This document shows, one piece after another, positions 21,142-33,730 of a stretch of 64,000 nt of DNA. Made by a program: the position numbers and the translations under genes. Location of the stretch: positions 2,391,913-2,455,912 of the forward strand of contig SCFE01000014.1 in the NCBI GenBank assembly GCA_004352715.1, given 5' to 3'. The notes under the pieces are model-generated. The model was not told where the DNA came from. It saw only the letters and a list, made by a program, of their open reading frames with translations, and ran no database searches. Position 1 is the stretch's first letter, and the number at the start of each line of letters is the position of its first letter. This DNA is from Hofstenia miamia. Its lineage: Eukaryota; Xenacoelomorpha; Acoela.

Positions 21142-23254
21142 AAACAGAGGCGAGGTCAGAATTTTTTTATGAACAATGGATTGCTTATATAAGATTCGGT
21201 CGTATTTCTATTCATGCACTCTTATTTCTTAGGCACTGTAGTTTACATATACCTTTCTAAAATCCGTTAGCTAATCACCATTAAAAATTCCTTCATTACA
21301 ATGGGAATGGTGATTAATTTCCACGCTAATTTCAAAAACAGGGTTTTATAATATTGCAGAAATCCGTTCATTAAAGCGGGCTTACAAAATGTACATAAGA
21401 AAGATCAGGAGTTACTCATCAAAATTTCGCTTGCATTTTTAAATAATGCAATCGCTACAACATGACGTTTTCTGATATCGACCTTGATTAGTTTCCCGCT
21501 GTTGCATGTGACATATGGGAAGCTATTAGCTCTTCTGAAGACAAGTGTTAACTGTGATTTTATAAAATAAATTTATAAATTTCTTATACAATGCGTATAT
21601 ACAGTATTTTAGTTTTGGCATTTAGTTATTTTCCTATCGAACTCCATAGGACCAATCGAGCATGCGATTAGTCAAATCCAGTAATCCACAATTGGCAATA
21701 GAAGATATATCTGTGGTAATAAACGAGGGATTGGGAATTGGAATGAGAAAGCAAAATGAATTACTAGGAATGCAATTGAAAAGGGATCGGAAAACATATC
21801 CCAACGGCCAGTCTGAAATGCACATCTATTGGTGAATGTGCATGTGCACCCATTTTTGTTCCGTTTACGCAATAACTTGAATGTACTAAATATTTTTAAC
21901 AATTCCTAACCCTAACCTTATCTCAATATCTTCGGACCCACGATCGCCCACTTTGCCACAGCGAAATACTTTTATACAAATTTTCAACACTATTATGTTC
22001 GAGAACGTTCGCAATAGTGGTACCAATTTCCAAATTTCATCATACATGTAAGTTTGGAGAAAATGACTTAAAAATTGTTAAGACAGTTTGTCCTTTATGA
22101 ATGATTTTCCGCGCTTGGAAAAATTCATTCTATAGATTGAGATACGCCGCCTATGAGTGGATATATGCTACTGCTAGTGCATAAAACTTGTTCTAGCTCC
22201 CAAACGAGGTCCAAGAGGCCCAATTTTTTTTCATATTTTCCAATAGCATACTAACTTTTATATCACAGGAAAAATTTCATTTCTGGGTTATTTTTTTATC
22301 AAAAGATAAGTGATTTTTGCAGAATTTGTCAGATATGGCAAATTGTTGTGAATTGATATTGAAAGAGCAATAACCATTCTCATTAAGGAATTTGTCACAT
22401 AACTTTCAAGAATGAAAGCAAAGGCAATTTCTGCAGCAATTTTGTAAAATAAGAAGCTGATAATGAACGGATGAGAATTGTATGTTGCAGTGCATTTTAA
22501 GTTACAAATTATAAAATCATTATTTATTCCAGGAAATTTTAGTATAAACATAAATATTTCCTTTTCTAGAAATAATTTATCATTTATAAAGGAACTGTTA
22601 TTATTGTATCCTTCTTGGTGAGATAAAATATTCTTTAAAATGACTCGGCTTAGGGCTACAGATAAATGGGTGAAGGTATCTGGCCAAAAGTCCAAAGGGT
22701 GCTGAAGCTATATTAATTAGACACAGAGTGGTATTATTTATGGAGCTAATGGACCGTAATATAAAAAAAATTCAGCAAGGTGAGGCAATCCCCTCGTGTA
22801 AAGGATAGGAGCAGAAAATATTTGAAAAAATTTTTCTAAGGTCCCTTTAATGTAAAAATTCCACGCTTCCTCATTTATTTCACTATCTGCCGTTTTAGTA
22901 TATAATGCGCATAATAATGCGCATAAAATGCTAGTCCTTTTGAATATTCATCATTAATGAATATCTTATTAACAACGGAAGTTTCAATTATATATTTCTA
23001 CATTTAAACTCGTCACACGGCAGTATTTCTAAAATTTCCCGTTCCAAATATATCTATGCTGATATTACTAAACATATTTGTTTACTGAAAAACCAACAAA
23101 CTTTAATTGCCACTTGTTAACAGTCAAATGAATGCCTATAGATAAGATATCTATACTATTTGTTAGCGTCAATGTCAGCAACTTCTTTAGAGGTGACAAA
23201 AATATGACAAATGAATCCGTTGCCTTCCAAAACGTTGATGAGAATTTATATATA
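21142..23254. other. Stretch without recognised gene
   Basis: The most notable item is a 135-codon minus-strand open frame (22695-22288) with no family I recognise. In DNA this AT-rich a frame of that length can occur by chance once in a window of this size. A short telomere-like CCTAACCCTAACC lies at about 21906-21918. No transposon ends were seen. Confidence 0.5.
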
Positions 23255-24356
23255 TTAGGTTGTAAAGAAAATTCTTGCGGTTTTTGTTACTTATATTGTA
23301 TTCAATGTATTTTCAAACAAGATTTGATTATAAGCTGTTAATGTTTTATGTTATTTTGAAGCTTGTTTTTCGCTCTCTCTCTATCATTGTGGTGATTTTG
23401 CTTAAAAATAATTTTTCCATTTTTTAAGACTTCAAACTGCATAGACAAAGGCAAATTAGCACGATTTTCTTGTTCCAGTTCAAGCTAGGCGGAAAAGCCG
23501 AGCAAACAGCTCGCGATATCAACGACGCGTTTGGCCAAGGGATCCCAGTGAACGTACGAGACAATGGTGGTTCAAAAGATGAAGAGCGTAGTGGTCGGCC
23601 ATCCGATGTTGACAACGACTCACTGAGAAGCTTTAGTCAGTACCAATCCACACACAACTGTTCAAGAGGTTGCTGCAGAATTAGGTGTAACGCCTATGAC
23701 AATTTCCAACCACTTGAAAGAGATAGGGAAATTAAGAAAGCTACTAGATAAATGGGTGCCTCACGAACTGAACGAAAATAAAAAATGCGCCGTTTTGAGG
23801 TGTTTTCTGGGCTCCGACCCATTTCTCGATCAAATTGTAAAGTGTGATGAGAAATGGATCCTCTACAACAATCAACGACATTTTGGTCAGTGGTTGGACC
23901 ACAATCAAGCTCCACAACACTTCTCGAAACCAGCAATTTAACAAAAGAAGGTTATGGTGACTATTGGATGGTCTTTAGCCGGTATCATCCATCACAGACT
24001 TCTGAATCCGGTGAAACAATTACAGCGCAGAAGTACCGCCAACAAATCGACGAAATGTGCCAGAAGCTTGAGAATAAGGGGAGCAATTTTTCTCCATGAC
24101 AACAGAAGTTCGACAACTTCCTTTGCAAGAAATTCTTCAAGAAACCAAGGCGATGCCAAAAACGCCTTCAACATTTTTGTGACTTCCAGAGAGCTGGACG
24201 TCCACTCCAGCAGCGTAAATATGCTTATTTTTTGTTAGCAGAAATGTGTTGATTGCAATGGTTCTTATTTCGATAAATGAGGTATATTCTAAGCAGAGTT
24301 ATGTTTGTTTAAAGTAAATATAGTTAAAAATCGCAGGAACTTTCTTTAGAACCTAA
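23255..24356 (+). mobile_element. Mariner element, Hsmar1/cecropia-like, decayed
   Basis: The left end TTAGGTTGTAAAGAAAATTC continues with TTGCGGTTTTT. The right end, reverse complemented, is TTAGGTTCTAAAGAAAGTTC continuing with CTGCGATTTTT. A TA lies before the left end (23253-23254); the right flank is TT, probably a mutated TA. TTAGGTTG ends are typical of this mariner group. Confidence 0.9.
23470..24265 (+). pseudogene. Mariner transposase with catalytic-domain deletion
   Basis: Readings follow the order of an Hsmar1/cecropia-type transposase: FKLGGKAEQTARDINDAFG (from about 23476), EERSGRPSDVDNDSLR (about 23583-23630), IGKLRKLLDKWVPHEL (about 23727-23770), CDEKWILYNN with the first catalytic D (about 23845), QWLDHNQAPQHF (about 23890), KKVMVTIGWSLAGIIHH (about 23944), ETITAQKYRQQIDEM (about 24010), LHDN with the second D (about 24095), then QGDAKNAFNIFV (about 24150) and QKCVDCNGSYFDK at the end. 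At least three frame changes and a stop interrupt it. Between LHDN and QGDAKNAF about 30 codons are missing, including the PYSPDL block that carries the third catalytic residue, so this copy is dead even without the shifts. Confidence 0.9.
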
Positions 24357-24736
24357 TTTAGGCTTGTAAGCAGTTATTAATTTAAATAGGTTCCAAAAAT
24401 TGTTAATTATATTTACTTTGCTATAATTTTAGATGATGCGCTACAATTCAATATTGTAGAATACTATTTTAAATGAACAAATTAAAATATAGTTATTTAT
24501 AATATTCCAATTTAAATATTCATACTTAAAAATAGATTCTTCAAATGCAGACTGTTCAGACTGTCAAAACAATGTTGACAAGAAAACAGTTAGATGCACT
24601 GTCTGTCAAGACCGTTTAAAATATAGCTCGAATTATTTGTAATTAAATTTTTTACATTTTAGCCTTCATTTCTATATATTAGAATTTTCTACACGAAAAC
24701 ACTACAACCATTTGTAATAAAAAATGTTTCAAACCC
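24357..24736. other. Stretch without recognised gene
   Basis: AT-rich; nothing recognised. Confidence 0.5.
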
Positions 24737-24738
24737 AA

Positions 24739-24774
<36 letters not shown>

Positions 24775-24815
24775 GTATACATATATAATTATATATACAT
24801 ATATACATATATAAT

Positions 24816-24848
<33 letters not shown>

Positions 24849-24953
24849 NNNNNNNNNNNNNNNNNNNNNNNNNNNNNNNNNNNNNNNNNNNNNNNNNNNN
24901 NNNNNNNNNNNNNNNNNNNNNNNNNNNNNNNNNNNNNNNNNNNNNNNNNNNNN

Positions 24954-24989
<36 letters not shown>
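24737..24989. repeat. (TA)n/(CATATA)n microsatellite with gap
   Basis: TA and CATATA variants run from 24740 to 24848. An N-run covers 24849-24953 and TA resumes to 24989. Confidence 0.95.
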
Positions 24990-24990
<1 letters not shown>

Positions 24991-27900
24991 AAATAGAGAG
25001 AAAGATAGAGAGTACGGCAAAAGAAATTCATTTTTTATTCTTGAATTTAAAAAATTATCATCATTAATAATCATGGATATGTAAATTACTTTCATTTTGT
25101 CATACCCTGAATTTTATATAAATAAATTCTATTCAGAAATGTGATGGAAAACAATCGAAATTTTTTTCTCAGACTAAGTATACATAATTTTTCATTAATT
25201 TTTCCCAAATTAATCACAATTATTTAATATATAAGATGAAATGCTAATTTTATATTTATTATTAATGCCCAGTATAATCAATTTAATACGAAAAAAATTC
25301 TTGTGGGGTGCGACAAAGTGGAGTCACAGAAAATTACTGTTGACGGGGTAGCTTGTGTAGCTAAAAGCATGATAATGGATATTAAACGTTTAGGTTAATC
25401 ATTTGGTTTTTCATCCTTGAGTAAATTATTGAAAAATCTCTGGTAATACAATAAATAACATAAACGACTTAGCTTTCAATTTAAAATTATTATAATAATT
25501 TTAATAATAAAATTAATATTCATTATTATTAATTCAAAATTATTATACTTATTTCTTTATTTATATTGTAAGTCTATTGTTGTAGTCTTTTTGTTCTACT
25601 CTAAGCATATGTTCTGGAAGCCATTGATACAATGTTGAATATTTTAATCTCAATACAACTAATTACCAAATAGCGGAAGTTTCTTAAGGACTGAAAGAGT
25701 GTTTCCATTTATCAAAATATAATAATGAAAAAAATTTCCATAACGCTTCTTTGCTTAATTACGAGATGAAATTTATATTACGGAAACGAAAGAATAAAGT
25801 GAGCTTTGTTAGTTAGAGATGGAAGTTGGTTCGGTGCTTAAATAAGATAGTTGATAATGAATTATCACGGAATTTTTATAACAAGTCTAAGACTTTGTTT
25901 CCACTTGAAAGATGTGCACGACTTAGCCATTAGCCGGAACATAACCGCGATTAGTGTTTGCCTTCGACCAAAGAGTTACGGCCAGTCTCAGGCCAATTTT
26001 CCGGTCAAAGAATTTCCAACATCTAGCTGCAAGTTGGTACTGTAACAAAATTAGAGTTTAAATATATGTTTTTATGCATATAAACGTTTTGTAATTTTGA
26101 GAAGAGTGTTGTTATTTATCATTTATTAACTATTATTAAACAACGGATGTTGAATATTTGAGTAAGTTGAATTTTGTTAACATTCAAAGAGAAATGATTC
26201 CGGCTAACGGCCGACCATGGCCAGCTAATGGCTAAGCAAGATGGCTTGGCCATGAAACACTGCCTAGCAAGTATTCCAGTGACTTATTTCCAAATCAGCA
26301 CTATATTTGGCAGAGGTTTTCTTAATATTTACGTAAATTCTACATATATAGTTCTTTTATTAAGCTAAGTTCTATTATTACTTCGTTAGCTTAAATAAAA
26401 TTTACCGTTTGTTGTTCTTTTTATCTTATAGGAAATAATGAATTCCTGTGTTGATTGTTTATAGTAACAAAAGAAGTCTTTCTGTTGTTTGTAAGGGAAA
26501 ATTTACATTTGTGTTCTACACGAAATATTTACAATTTTAGGACTTCTCGGATTTTAGGCTCATAATATTTTTTATAGACAATTAAGAAATACCTACGGCA
26601 TGTTGTAGTTGTGTTCTATGATGTTAGTATTAATGTTATTAGGCACTTGGTTATGGCCGAAGAATATAATAGCAAGCTTTACATCGAATTTATTTGAAAA
26701 AGGAATGCAAGATATTTTTAAAGGTTTTCAGGAAAAACTATAATTCAGAAAAAAGATTAAATATCGAACGGAAAAGGAAATCTATTATAAAATAGTTGTT
26801 TATAGTTTGCTTCCTGTTTGTTTGAAAGACACAAAGTTAAAATGCAACAAGGTTTCTATATTATTGTATGCTAACAATAGTGCTGAATTTGCCTTTTTTC
26901 AATTGTTCTTGAAAAGAATCATCATTTCTAAATGAGATAGCGGAATACTATGTATTCATTTGTTGAATGGGAGACTGATTGGGATTAGGTAGTTAATTAT
27001 CTAATAAATTTAGAATTTATAGGAAACTCTGAGATTTTTAACATATACATTTGAAAGCCTTAGTGATTTTTAGTAGCATTTCAAACATATACCACTTCTT
27101 ATTGAGGTTAATTGTGTTTATAAATATAAAATTGTATAAAACAAGTAAATATTAGAAACTTTTATATGAATAAAATATGAAGAGTCTGTTATTCTTATGG
27201 GATTTAGCTTAACCAAGATAATATTTGGACGCAAGCGTCACACTACTAGTCCTATGGCATGCCATTAATTTTTGTTATTAAGTCTGATAGATTAAAATTA
27301 TGTTGCAAATTTGTGTTCATTTAAGTTTAGCAGGTGTCATTAAATACATCTCACTGTGATACATTTACGTTAGTATTGTATAATAACTTCAGTAATAATG
27401 CAAATTAATCATTATATTAAATACTATTACAAATATAGTCTCTCCTTTGGATGCTGTTTGGTTCAATTGTCAATAAATATGTTCATACAATTTTCTAGAG
27501 GAAACATAATAGTATTTGCTTAAAATGAAATTATACACATGATTGCTGCAAAAAACTAAATTATCCCTTTCACAATGCTTCAAACTCACTTCGATGTCAT
27601 CCATATATTAGAAGTTTAATACTGAATTTTCTTGAAAATCATTTTAAAAAAACACTCTTGACTTAAAAGTTTCGCATAAAAAGAAACAAAATTTTCAAAC
27701 ATAAAATTCAATAGGATTATTAACGTATATGAAGGTTAAAATATAGGATCTGATTTATGGAATACGAATTATTAACCAAATAAAACGTCTGTGGGTGGAA
27801 ACGACTAATGTGCGTAATTCTAGTGTTAATGACTACAAATGTTTAGTAAATATGAAGTCTTTTTAACATTTACGAGTATGTGTCATTGTGATCACAAGAA

Positions 27901-28539
27901 CGCACATGGTTAGGATGCAATAATTGACTAAATTTGAGAGACATTTTTAGCTTAATCATGCACACGTGTGATATAGAACTTCTACATGGTTGAGTTTGGA
28001 TTAATCTAATGTAGTTATTGTCTCTTCTCTCCAAGTGACGTGGTTTTTAAAATAAATGTATTCCTTGGTTTTCTCACTGGTACCTTGTTATAATGCTAAA
28101 AATTTTATTACAATCCATCAATAAATCTGTACTTAGAACAACATAATCTAAAGAAATTCATTTTTTGTTAAACGATCATCTTTGCCAAAATTGGATCATC
28201 TTGAAAATGTTTTCAAAGAAAACTCAAGTTAAGTAAATTTTTCGAGCTATGATGTTGTTTGAATTCACAAGTGAAATGATTATTTCCTGTCGTGATAGTT
28301 ACAAATATTTTTTTATGTAAATAAGGTAAAAGTTCATGGATGCAAAAAGATCGAATTACGGAGGGTCGGCCGTAACCTTCAAGAAATTTTTAATTGGTTC
28401 ATTCATTTTGCATTCAATAGTTTCGAAGAAGTCATCAATCGATATTAATCTAAATTTCATGCTAGGACAAATTGAAATGAATGAGAAAGTTCCCAAATTC
28501 GTATTTCTAGTAGGATAGATTTAGATCACCCCGTATTGG
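24990..28539. other. Long AT-rich stretch without recognised gene
   Basis: No transposase, reverse transcriptase or RNA gene recognised. The one structured feature is a pair of inverted GC-richer blocks: CTTAGCCATTAGCCGG (about 25921-25936) and CCAGCTAATGGCTAAG (about 26220-26236), 15 of 16 bp complementary and about 285 bp apart, each set in a patch of CCGG/GGCC-rich sequence. Confidence 0.55.
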
Positions 28540-28540
28540 G

Positions 28541-28774
28541 GATTAATTGTCAAGGAATTCTTAAATATCAATTTATTCGAACATTGGATTGGACGAGGAG
28601 GTTCAATTCACTGGTCCACAAGAAGGCCAGATCTTACTCCTCTATTATTTCCTGTGGGAATATGTAAAAACTCTGAAGTACAAAAATAGAACTATTTCAT
28701 TTGAAATGCGACAGCAGAGGATAGTCAATGCATTTGATTCATTCTCAAAGCTAATGTTGCAAAAACTTTCCTGA
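28541..28774 (+). pseudogene. Tc1/mariner-type transposase C-terminal fragment
   Basis: The plus-strand reading starting about 28541 gives VKEFLN...WIGRGGSIHWSTRRPDLTPLLFFLWEYVKTL and then RIVNAF. This matches the WxGRxGPIxWPxRSPDLTPLDFFLWG segment of a mariner-related transposase family common in arthropods and other invertebrates. The catalytic aspartate expected in TPLDFF is Leu, and the final G of LWG is Glu, so the fragment is non-functional. No flanking inverted ends were recognised. The preceding 60-codon frame (28336-28518) could be the degraded upstream part, but I cannot support that. Confidence 0.7.
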
Positions 28775-28780
28775 ATTCTA

Positions 28781-30710
28781 AAATCGTTTTGTGTATTGCA
28801 TTGATTCTAACAGATAAAACTTTGAGCATAAATATATGTTTGCTTGTATGATATAATTTTAAGCAAATTCCTGATAAAATGAGATTTGTTTCGATTTAAT
28901 ACCTGCATGGCTTACAAAATTATTCATAGCTTAAGGCCGATCATGACTTTTGAGTCATCATGTATTTATTGAGAAATTCTTCTTGTTTTTTTATGCAGCT
29001 AATTAAAACACCCGCTATGTACCATGTATTTATAAAGAAATTTTTTGATGCTTTTTCTAAAATTTAAATTTTACTTACATTAATATTGACCGAGCACTTA
29101 ATCTTTTTTCTAATATGCTGGATACCAATGATATTTTATTTACCTTCAAATGCCAACTACAACATAATTAGTTGAATTTTTATCGTGAAGACTTTTTGTT
29201 TACTTTATTAGAGTAGCGCAAGACTCATGACAATTCCCCCTTGCTCTTTCTGTTCTATGTATTTAGTCCTGCACTATGCACTAAAATTTTTCCAATTTAG
29301 TTGAAAAGTACGTGTTTATATTGGTTTTTCAAAAGCGGATTTTCTTTTTATGCAAAGATTGCCAGAAAATATGTCTTAAAAATTAGAATAGAGAAACTGC
29401 AAACATGGTAATTGTCGAAAATTTACACTTGAACTGTTTTAAAAGTAATTTTGTCCCTACAAAAAATCAAATATTATGAAAATGAAGATAAAAATGGGAA
29501 CATAATCAACCTATTTTCTTGAAAAAATCGAAGAAGCTGTGCAATTATTTATCTAAATTTTACATTGGTTAGACTAATCATTTCAAATTTTGATCTGAAA
29601 AAATCAAATGAAATATAAAATATTATACCTCAATCAGATATGCTTTAGAAATTAATGTTATTACAATATTTTCAACAAATAGACACCCAAAGTTAGGAAC
29701 TTAGCTTTTTAATTAAGTATTAAAAAATACATGATTACAGAAAACTGTGATGGGAATGGTAGCAACTAAGAATCCTTAGGACATATTGTACAAAGACAGT
29801 CAAACCTTTAATAAGGGTTGAAATTATAAATTACCATTTTCTTAACCCTAAGTAGTGTTGTGTTCTTTTGAAAGGATAAACTTATCTCAAGTATTCATAA
29901 GATATTTGTTTAATCAATTAAAATACTGCAAAGCGTAATCTCTGAAGACTTTATTTTTCCACACATTGTTGCCTAGTTTGTAAATTACTGAGCTCATCTT
30001 ATTATGTTAAATTTGGCAATTAACTTTCCATATCTAACCTGGTGTTAGTTTGTGACTTAAGTATTGGGTTAAATAATGCCTGGATCACAAAAATAATTTG
30101 CTGTATTATTAACTTTGAGCATTTCATAAATTAAATACTTTGCTATATGAAGCTACCAGTTTGTGCTTTTAATAGAACAATGAGAAACTATAAAAATGAA
30201 TTTTGATTAAAAATTTTACATTACATTAAAACATTTTTATGCATACAAAAATATGTGAAATTTTCAAATAAAAGTTTTTTCAAATATTTGTAATATATAG
30301 ACTTAAACCTGATTAATCAATAGAGGAATTGATTTTATAATATAAATATCCTCTTCTTCTCGAATTATGCTTCCTCGTTTCGTTTGAACTGTATTGTAAT
30401 GCAAGCATCAGTTTTAAGCATTATCATATTTTTAAAATTAAATCCAGTCATGTAACCATTGCAAAATATTGATATAAATATCAACAGTAATACGACTACA
30501 AATAAGAAAAAAGTGGTCATTTACGTTTTATTAAGTAAACAGGTTGACCTTATCATTAGTTGGAGGCCGATTATAAATTGACAAAGCATTTGCCATTGAT
30601 ATTACATAGGTAGAGGAGACTAATTATATGCATACAGTTACCTCAATATATCATTTTGTTGTTTTACGTCAGCCTATGACACATATCACATATGTAGATA
30701 GGATAATAAT
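28781..30710. other. Long AT-rich stretch without recognised gene
   Basis: Nothing recognised on either strand. Confidence 0.55.
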
Positions 30711-30745
<35 letters not shown>

Positions 30746-31585
30746 NNNNNNNNNNNNNNNNNNNNNNNNNNNNNNNNNNNNNNNNNNNNNNNNNNNNNNN
30801 NNNNNNNNNNNNNNNNNNNNNNNNNNNNNNNNNNNNNNNNNNNNNNNNNNNNNNNNNNNNNNNNNNNNNNNNNNNNNNNNNNNNNNNNNNNNNNNNNNNN
30901 NNNNNNNNNNNNNNNNNNNNNNNNNNNNNNNNNNNNNNNNNNNNNNNNNNNNNNNNNNNNNNNNNNNNNNNNNNNNNNNNNNNNNNNNNNNNNNNNNNNN
31001 NNNNNNNNNNNNNNNNNNNNNNNNNNNNNNNNNNNNNNNNNNNNNNNNNNNNNNNNNNNNNNNNNNNNNNNNNNNNNNNNNNNNNNNNNNNNNNNNNNNN
31101 NNNNNNNNNNNNNNNNNNNNNNNNNNNNNNNNNNNNNNNNNNNNNNNNNNNNNNNNNNNNNNNNNNNNNNNNNNNNNNNNNNNNNNNNNNNNNNNNNNNN
31201 NNNNNNNNNNNNNNNNNNNNNNNNNNNNNNNNNNNNNNNNNNNNNNNNNNNNNNNNNNNNNNNNNNNNNNNNNNNNNNNNNNNNNNNNNNNNNNNNNNNN
31301 NNNNNNNNNNNNNNNNNNNNNNNNNNNNNNNNNNNNNNNNNNNNNNNNNNNNNNNNNNNNNNNNNNNNNNNNNNNNNNNNNNNNNNNNNNNNNNNNNNNN
31401 NNNNNNNNNNNNNNNNNNNNNNNNNNNNNNNNNNNNNNNNNNNNNNNNNNNNNNNNNNNNNNNNNNNNNNNNNNNNNNNNNNNNNNNNNNNNNNNNNNNN
31501 NNNNNNNNNNNNNNNNNNNNNNNNNNNNNNNNNNNNNNNNNNNNNNNNNNNNNNNNNNNNNNNNNNNNNNNNNNNNNNNNNNNNN
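30711..31585. repeat. (TAA)n tract and large assembly gap
   Basis: TAA units run from 30711 to about 30743, ending AATAATAAC just before an N-run (30746-31585). The same AATAATAAC junction opens the Dong/R4 copy at 31.7 kb, so the hidden sequence probably begins with another Dong/R4 copy. Confidence 0.85.
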
Positions 31586-31688
31586 TGTTAGGAACAGCTA
31601 GAGTCCTGAGGAAAGCTCTCAGACTCCCTGGGAACTGGTGAGTTCCCCGAGCTGAGAGGGATACCAGCATGAAGCTGTGAGATGCAAG
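31586..31688 (+). mobile_element. Dong/R4 LINE copy 1, 3' end only
   Basis: Matches the last coding segment and 3' UTR of the copy ending at 33731 (GTTAGGAACAGCTAGAGTCC ... GCATGAAGCTGTGAG), with a short insertion (GGGAACTGGTGAGTTC) after CTCAGACTCCC. The upstream part is hidden in the N-run. It ends in a (TAA)n tract (31689-31713), as expected for the Dong lineage, which is known to insert in TAA repeats. Confidence 0.88.
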
Positions 31689-31713
31689 AATAATAATAAT
31701 AATAATAATAATA
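31689..31713. repeat. (TAA)n tract between two Dong/R4 copies
   Basis: About eight TAA units form both the 3' tail of copy 1 and the 5' target flank of copy 2. Confidence 0.95.
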
Positions 31714-31714
31714 A

Positions 31715-32395
31715 CAGCCAAAGAAAGGCACTGAGGCAAGCAACTTCAGACCAATAACATGTCTGTCACCAACTTGGAAATTGCTAACTTCTGTGATTTC
31801 ATGTTACTTAGAACAGAACAGGTTGATAGCAGAGGAGCAGAAGGGATGTAGTACAAAGACGAGAGGATGCAAATATCAGTTGTTGATAGACCAGGCAGTA
31901 GTGGAGAATTGTAGAAGAAGGAAGACAAACTTAGCAATGGCATGGATAGACTACAGGAAGGCGTATGACAGCATATCAAATAGGAGGGTATTGAGGACGC
32001 TAGAGGCAAATGGAGTTTCACTGAAATGGGTTGAGTTTTTAGAGAGGGAGATGGGAAGGTGGCAGACTCAGATAGATGGTCATAGGTTGAGGTTTAGATG
32101 GGGCATATTCCAGGTATACAGCTTAGCACCACTCCTGTTTGTAGTTAGATTAATCCCTATCACAGAAAAGTTAAACGAGACAGGCATAGGGTATAAGTTG
32201 GAGAAGAATGGTAGAGCAGTGAGTCACCTATGCTACATGGACGACCTGAAGATGTGTGCTAGTTCAAGGAAGATGTTGCAGAAGCAAGTGGAGACATTGG
32301 AGAAGGCAAGCAGAGATTCTGGGTTGGAATTTGGATTAGGGAAATGGGCGACAGTGACAATGACTAGAAGCAAGAATATAGATGGAGATGGCTAG
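31715..32395 (+). pseudogene. Dong/R4 reverse transcriptase domain
   Basis: Open from 31715, with no native start because of 5' truncation. Motifs in order: SNFRPITCLSPTWKLLTSVI (about 31739), EEQKGC (about 31830), AWIDYRKAYDSI with the first catalytic Asp (about 31942-31978), SLAPLLFVVRLIPIT (about 32120) and HLCYMDDLKM with the YxDD pair (about 32225-32255). These are the finger-palm motifs of the reverse transcriptase that copies the element's RNA at the nicked target. The frame stops at 32393-32395. The continuation (a YLRVIERD block at about 32440) is in another frame and 32479-33711 in a third, so at least two frameshifts break the ORF. Confidence 0.92.
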
Positions 32396-32478
32396 AGGAC
32401 GAGCAGTGGGGATAAGACTGAGGAAGTCAAAGACGAGGTGCAAGTACTTAAGAGTGATAGAGAGGGATAGAACAGGAA

Positions 32479-33711
32479 ATGAAGATGAGGCTAAGAAAAC
32501 AATACAAGAGAAGAGTAAGGAAGATACTACAGAAGTCAGCATTAAATGGGGAGAATAGTATAAAAGTAATTAATACATGGGCAATACCAGTGTTGAGATA
32601 TTCAGCAGGAATAGTTAGGTGGAATAAGAGTGAACCGATGGAGCTAGACAGGGAGACAAGGAAGATACTAGTAGCAGAGAGAGCATTCAACCTAAATGGA
32701 GATGTGGATAGGTTGTACATAGCAAGGCATAAAGGAGGGAAAGGACTGCTAAGTGTGGAGGAAACTGTAGAAGCAGACGCACTAGGGCTAAAGGAATATG
32801 TAGAAGAGCAAACTAAATGGTCCCTACTAGAAGTCACTAAGGAGTTAAGGAAGATAAGAACTGAGAGTGAAGGAAAGAAGGTATACCAGAGTAGGATGGA
32901 ATCAGAGAGACAAACAAGGTATAGGCAGAAAGCAATGCATGGAGAATACTGGAGGAACACAGAAAAGTGTGATAGAGAAGAGAGCAACAAGTGGTTAAAG
33001 AAGGCAGGACTGAAGAGAGAAACAGAAGCACTAATAATGGCAGCACAGGAGCAAGCAATAAGAACAAACTGGGTGAAGAAGCATATAGACAGAAGAGTAG
33101 AAGTAAGTGATAAGTGTAGGCTATGTAAGAAAGAGGCGGAGACAGTAGATCATCTGATAGCAGGGTGTGAGAAGTTGGCACAGAATGAGTATAAGTTCAG
33201 GCATGACAAGGTGGGAAGAATGGTACACTGGAGCTTGAGCAGGCAGCATGGGTTAGAAGCAGGAGACAAGTGGTATGAGCACAAGCCACAGGGCGTCATA
33301 GAAAATGAGAAGGTTAAGATACTGTGGGACTTCAACATACAGACGAGCAAAGTGATAGAAGCACGGAGGCCAGACATAGTAGTGGTAGACAAAGAGAAAA
33401 GATTAGGAACAGTGATAGACATAGCAGTACCAAAGGACAGAAATGTAGAAAGCAAGGAGAAAGAGAAGATAGACAAGTACAGAGAGTTGGCAGAGGAAAT
33501 AGAAAGGCTGTGGAAGTTAAAGAAGGTTGAAGTAGTCCTGGTAGTTGTAGGAGCACTGGGAGCAGTAAGTAAGAAGCATAAGAGATACTTGGAGGAGTTA
33601 GGAGTACCAAAGTGGGGAGGAGCAGTAGCACAGAAGGCAGCATTGTTAGGAACAGCTAGAGTCCTGAGGAAAGCTCTCAGACTCCCCGAGCTGAGAGGGA
33701 TACCAGCATGA
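32479..33711 (+). pseudogene. Dong/R4 RT thumb, zinc knuckle and REL endonuclease
   Basis: 410 codons from an internal ATG; the true protein would be continuous with the preceding reverse transcriptase. Residues 27-50 (SIKVINTWAIPVLRYSAGIV) are the conserved thumb segment. A CxxC-x8-H-x4-C knuckle is formed by C213, C216, H225 and C230. A restriction-like endonuclease core follows: RRPD (D299) and TVIDIAVPKD (D314, K319), the PD-(D/E)XK arrangement used by R2/R4/Dong elements to nick the target. The C-terminal GALGAV and QKAALLGTARVLRK blocks are typical of the clade. All key residues of this half are intact, so the copy is inactive mainly through the upstream shifts and 5' truncation. Several long antisense open frames overlap it; they are shadows of its GA-rich coding strand. 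Confidence 0.92.
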
Positions 33712-33730
33712 AGCTGTGAGAAGTAAGAAG

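Noticed and set aside
30746-31585. A 356-codon minus-strand gene across 30669-31739
   Set aside because: Most of it is the N-run; the rest is TAA-repeat translation and Dong/R4 antisense.
31746-33643. Several minus-strand frames of 68-180 codons rich in Leu and Ser
   Set aside because: They are antisense shadows of the GA-rich Dong/R4 coding strand and match no known family.
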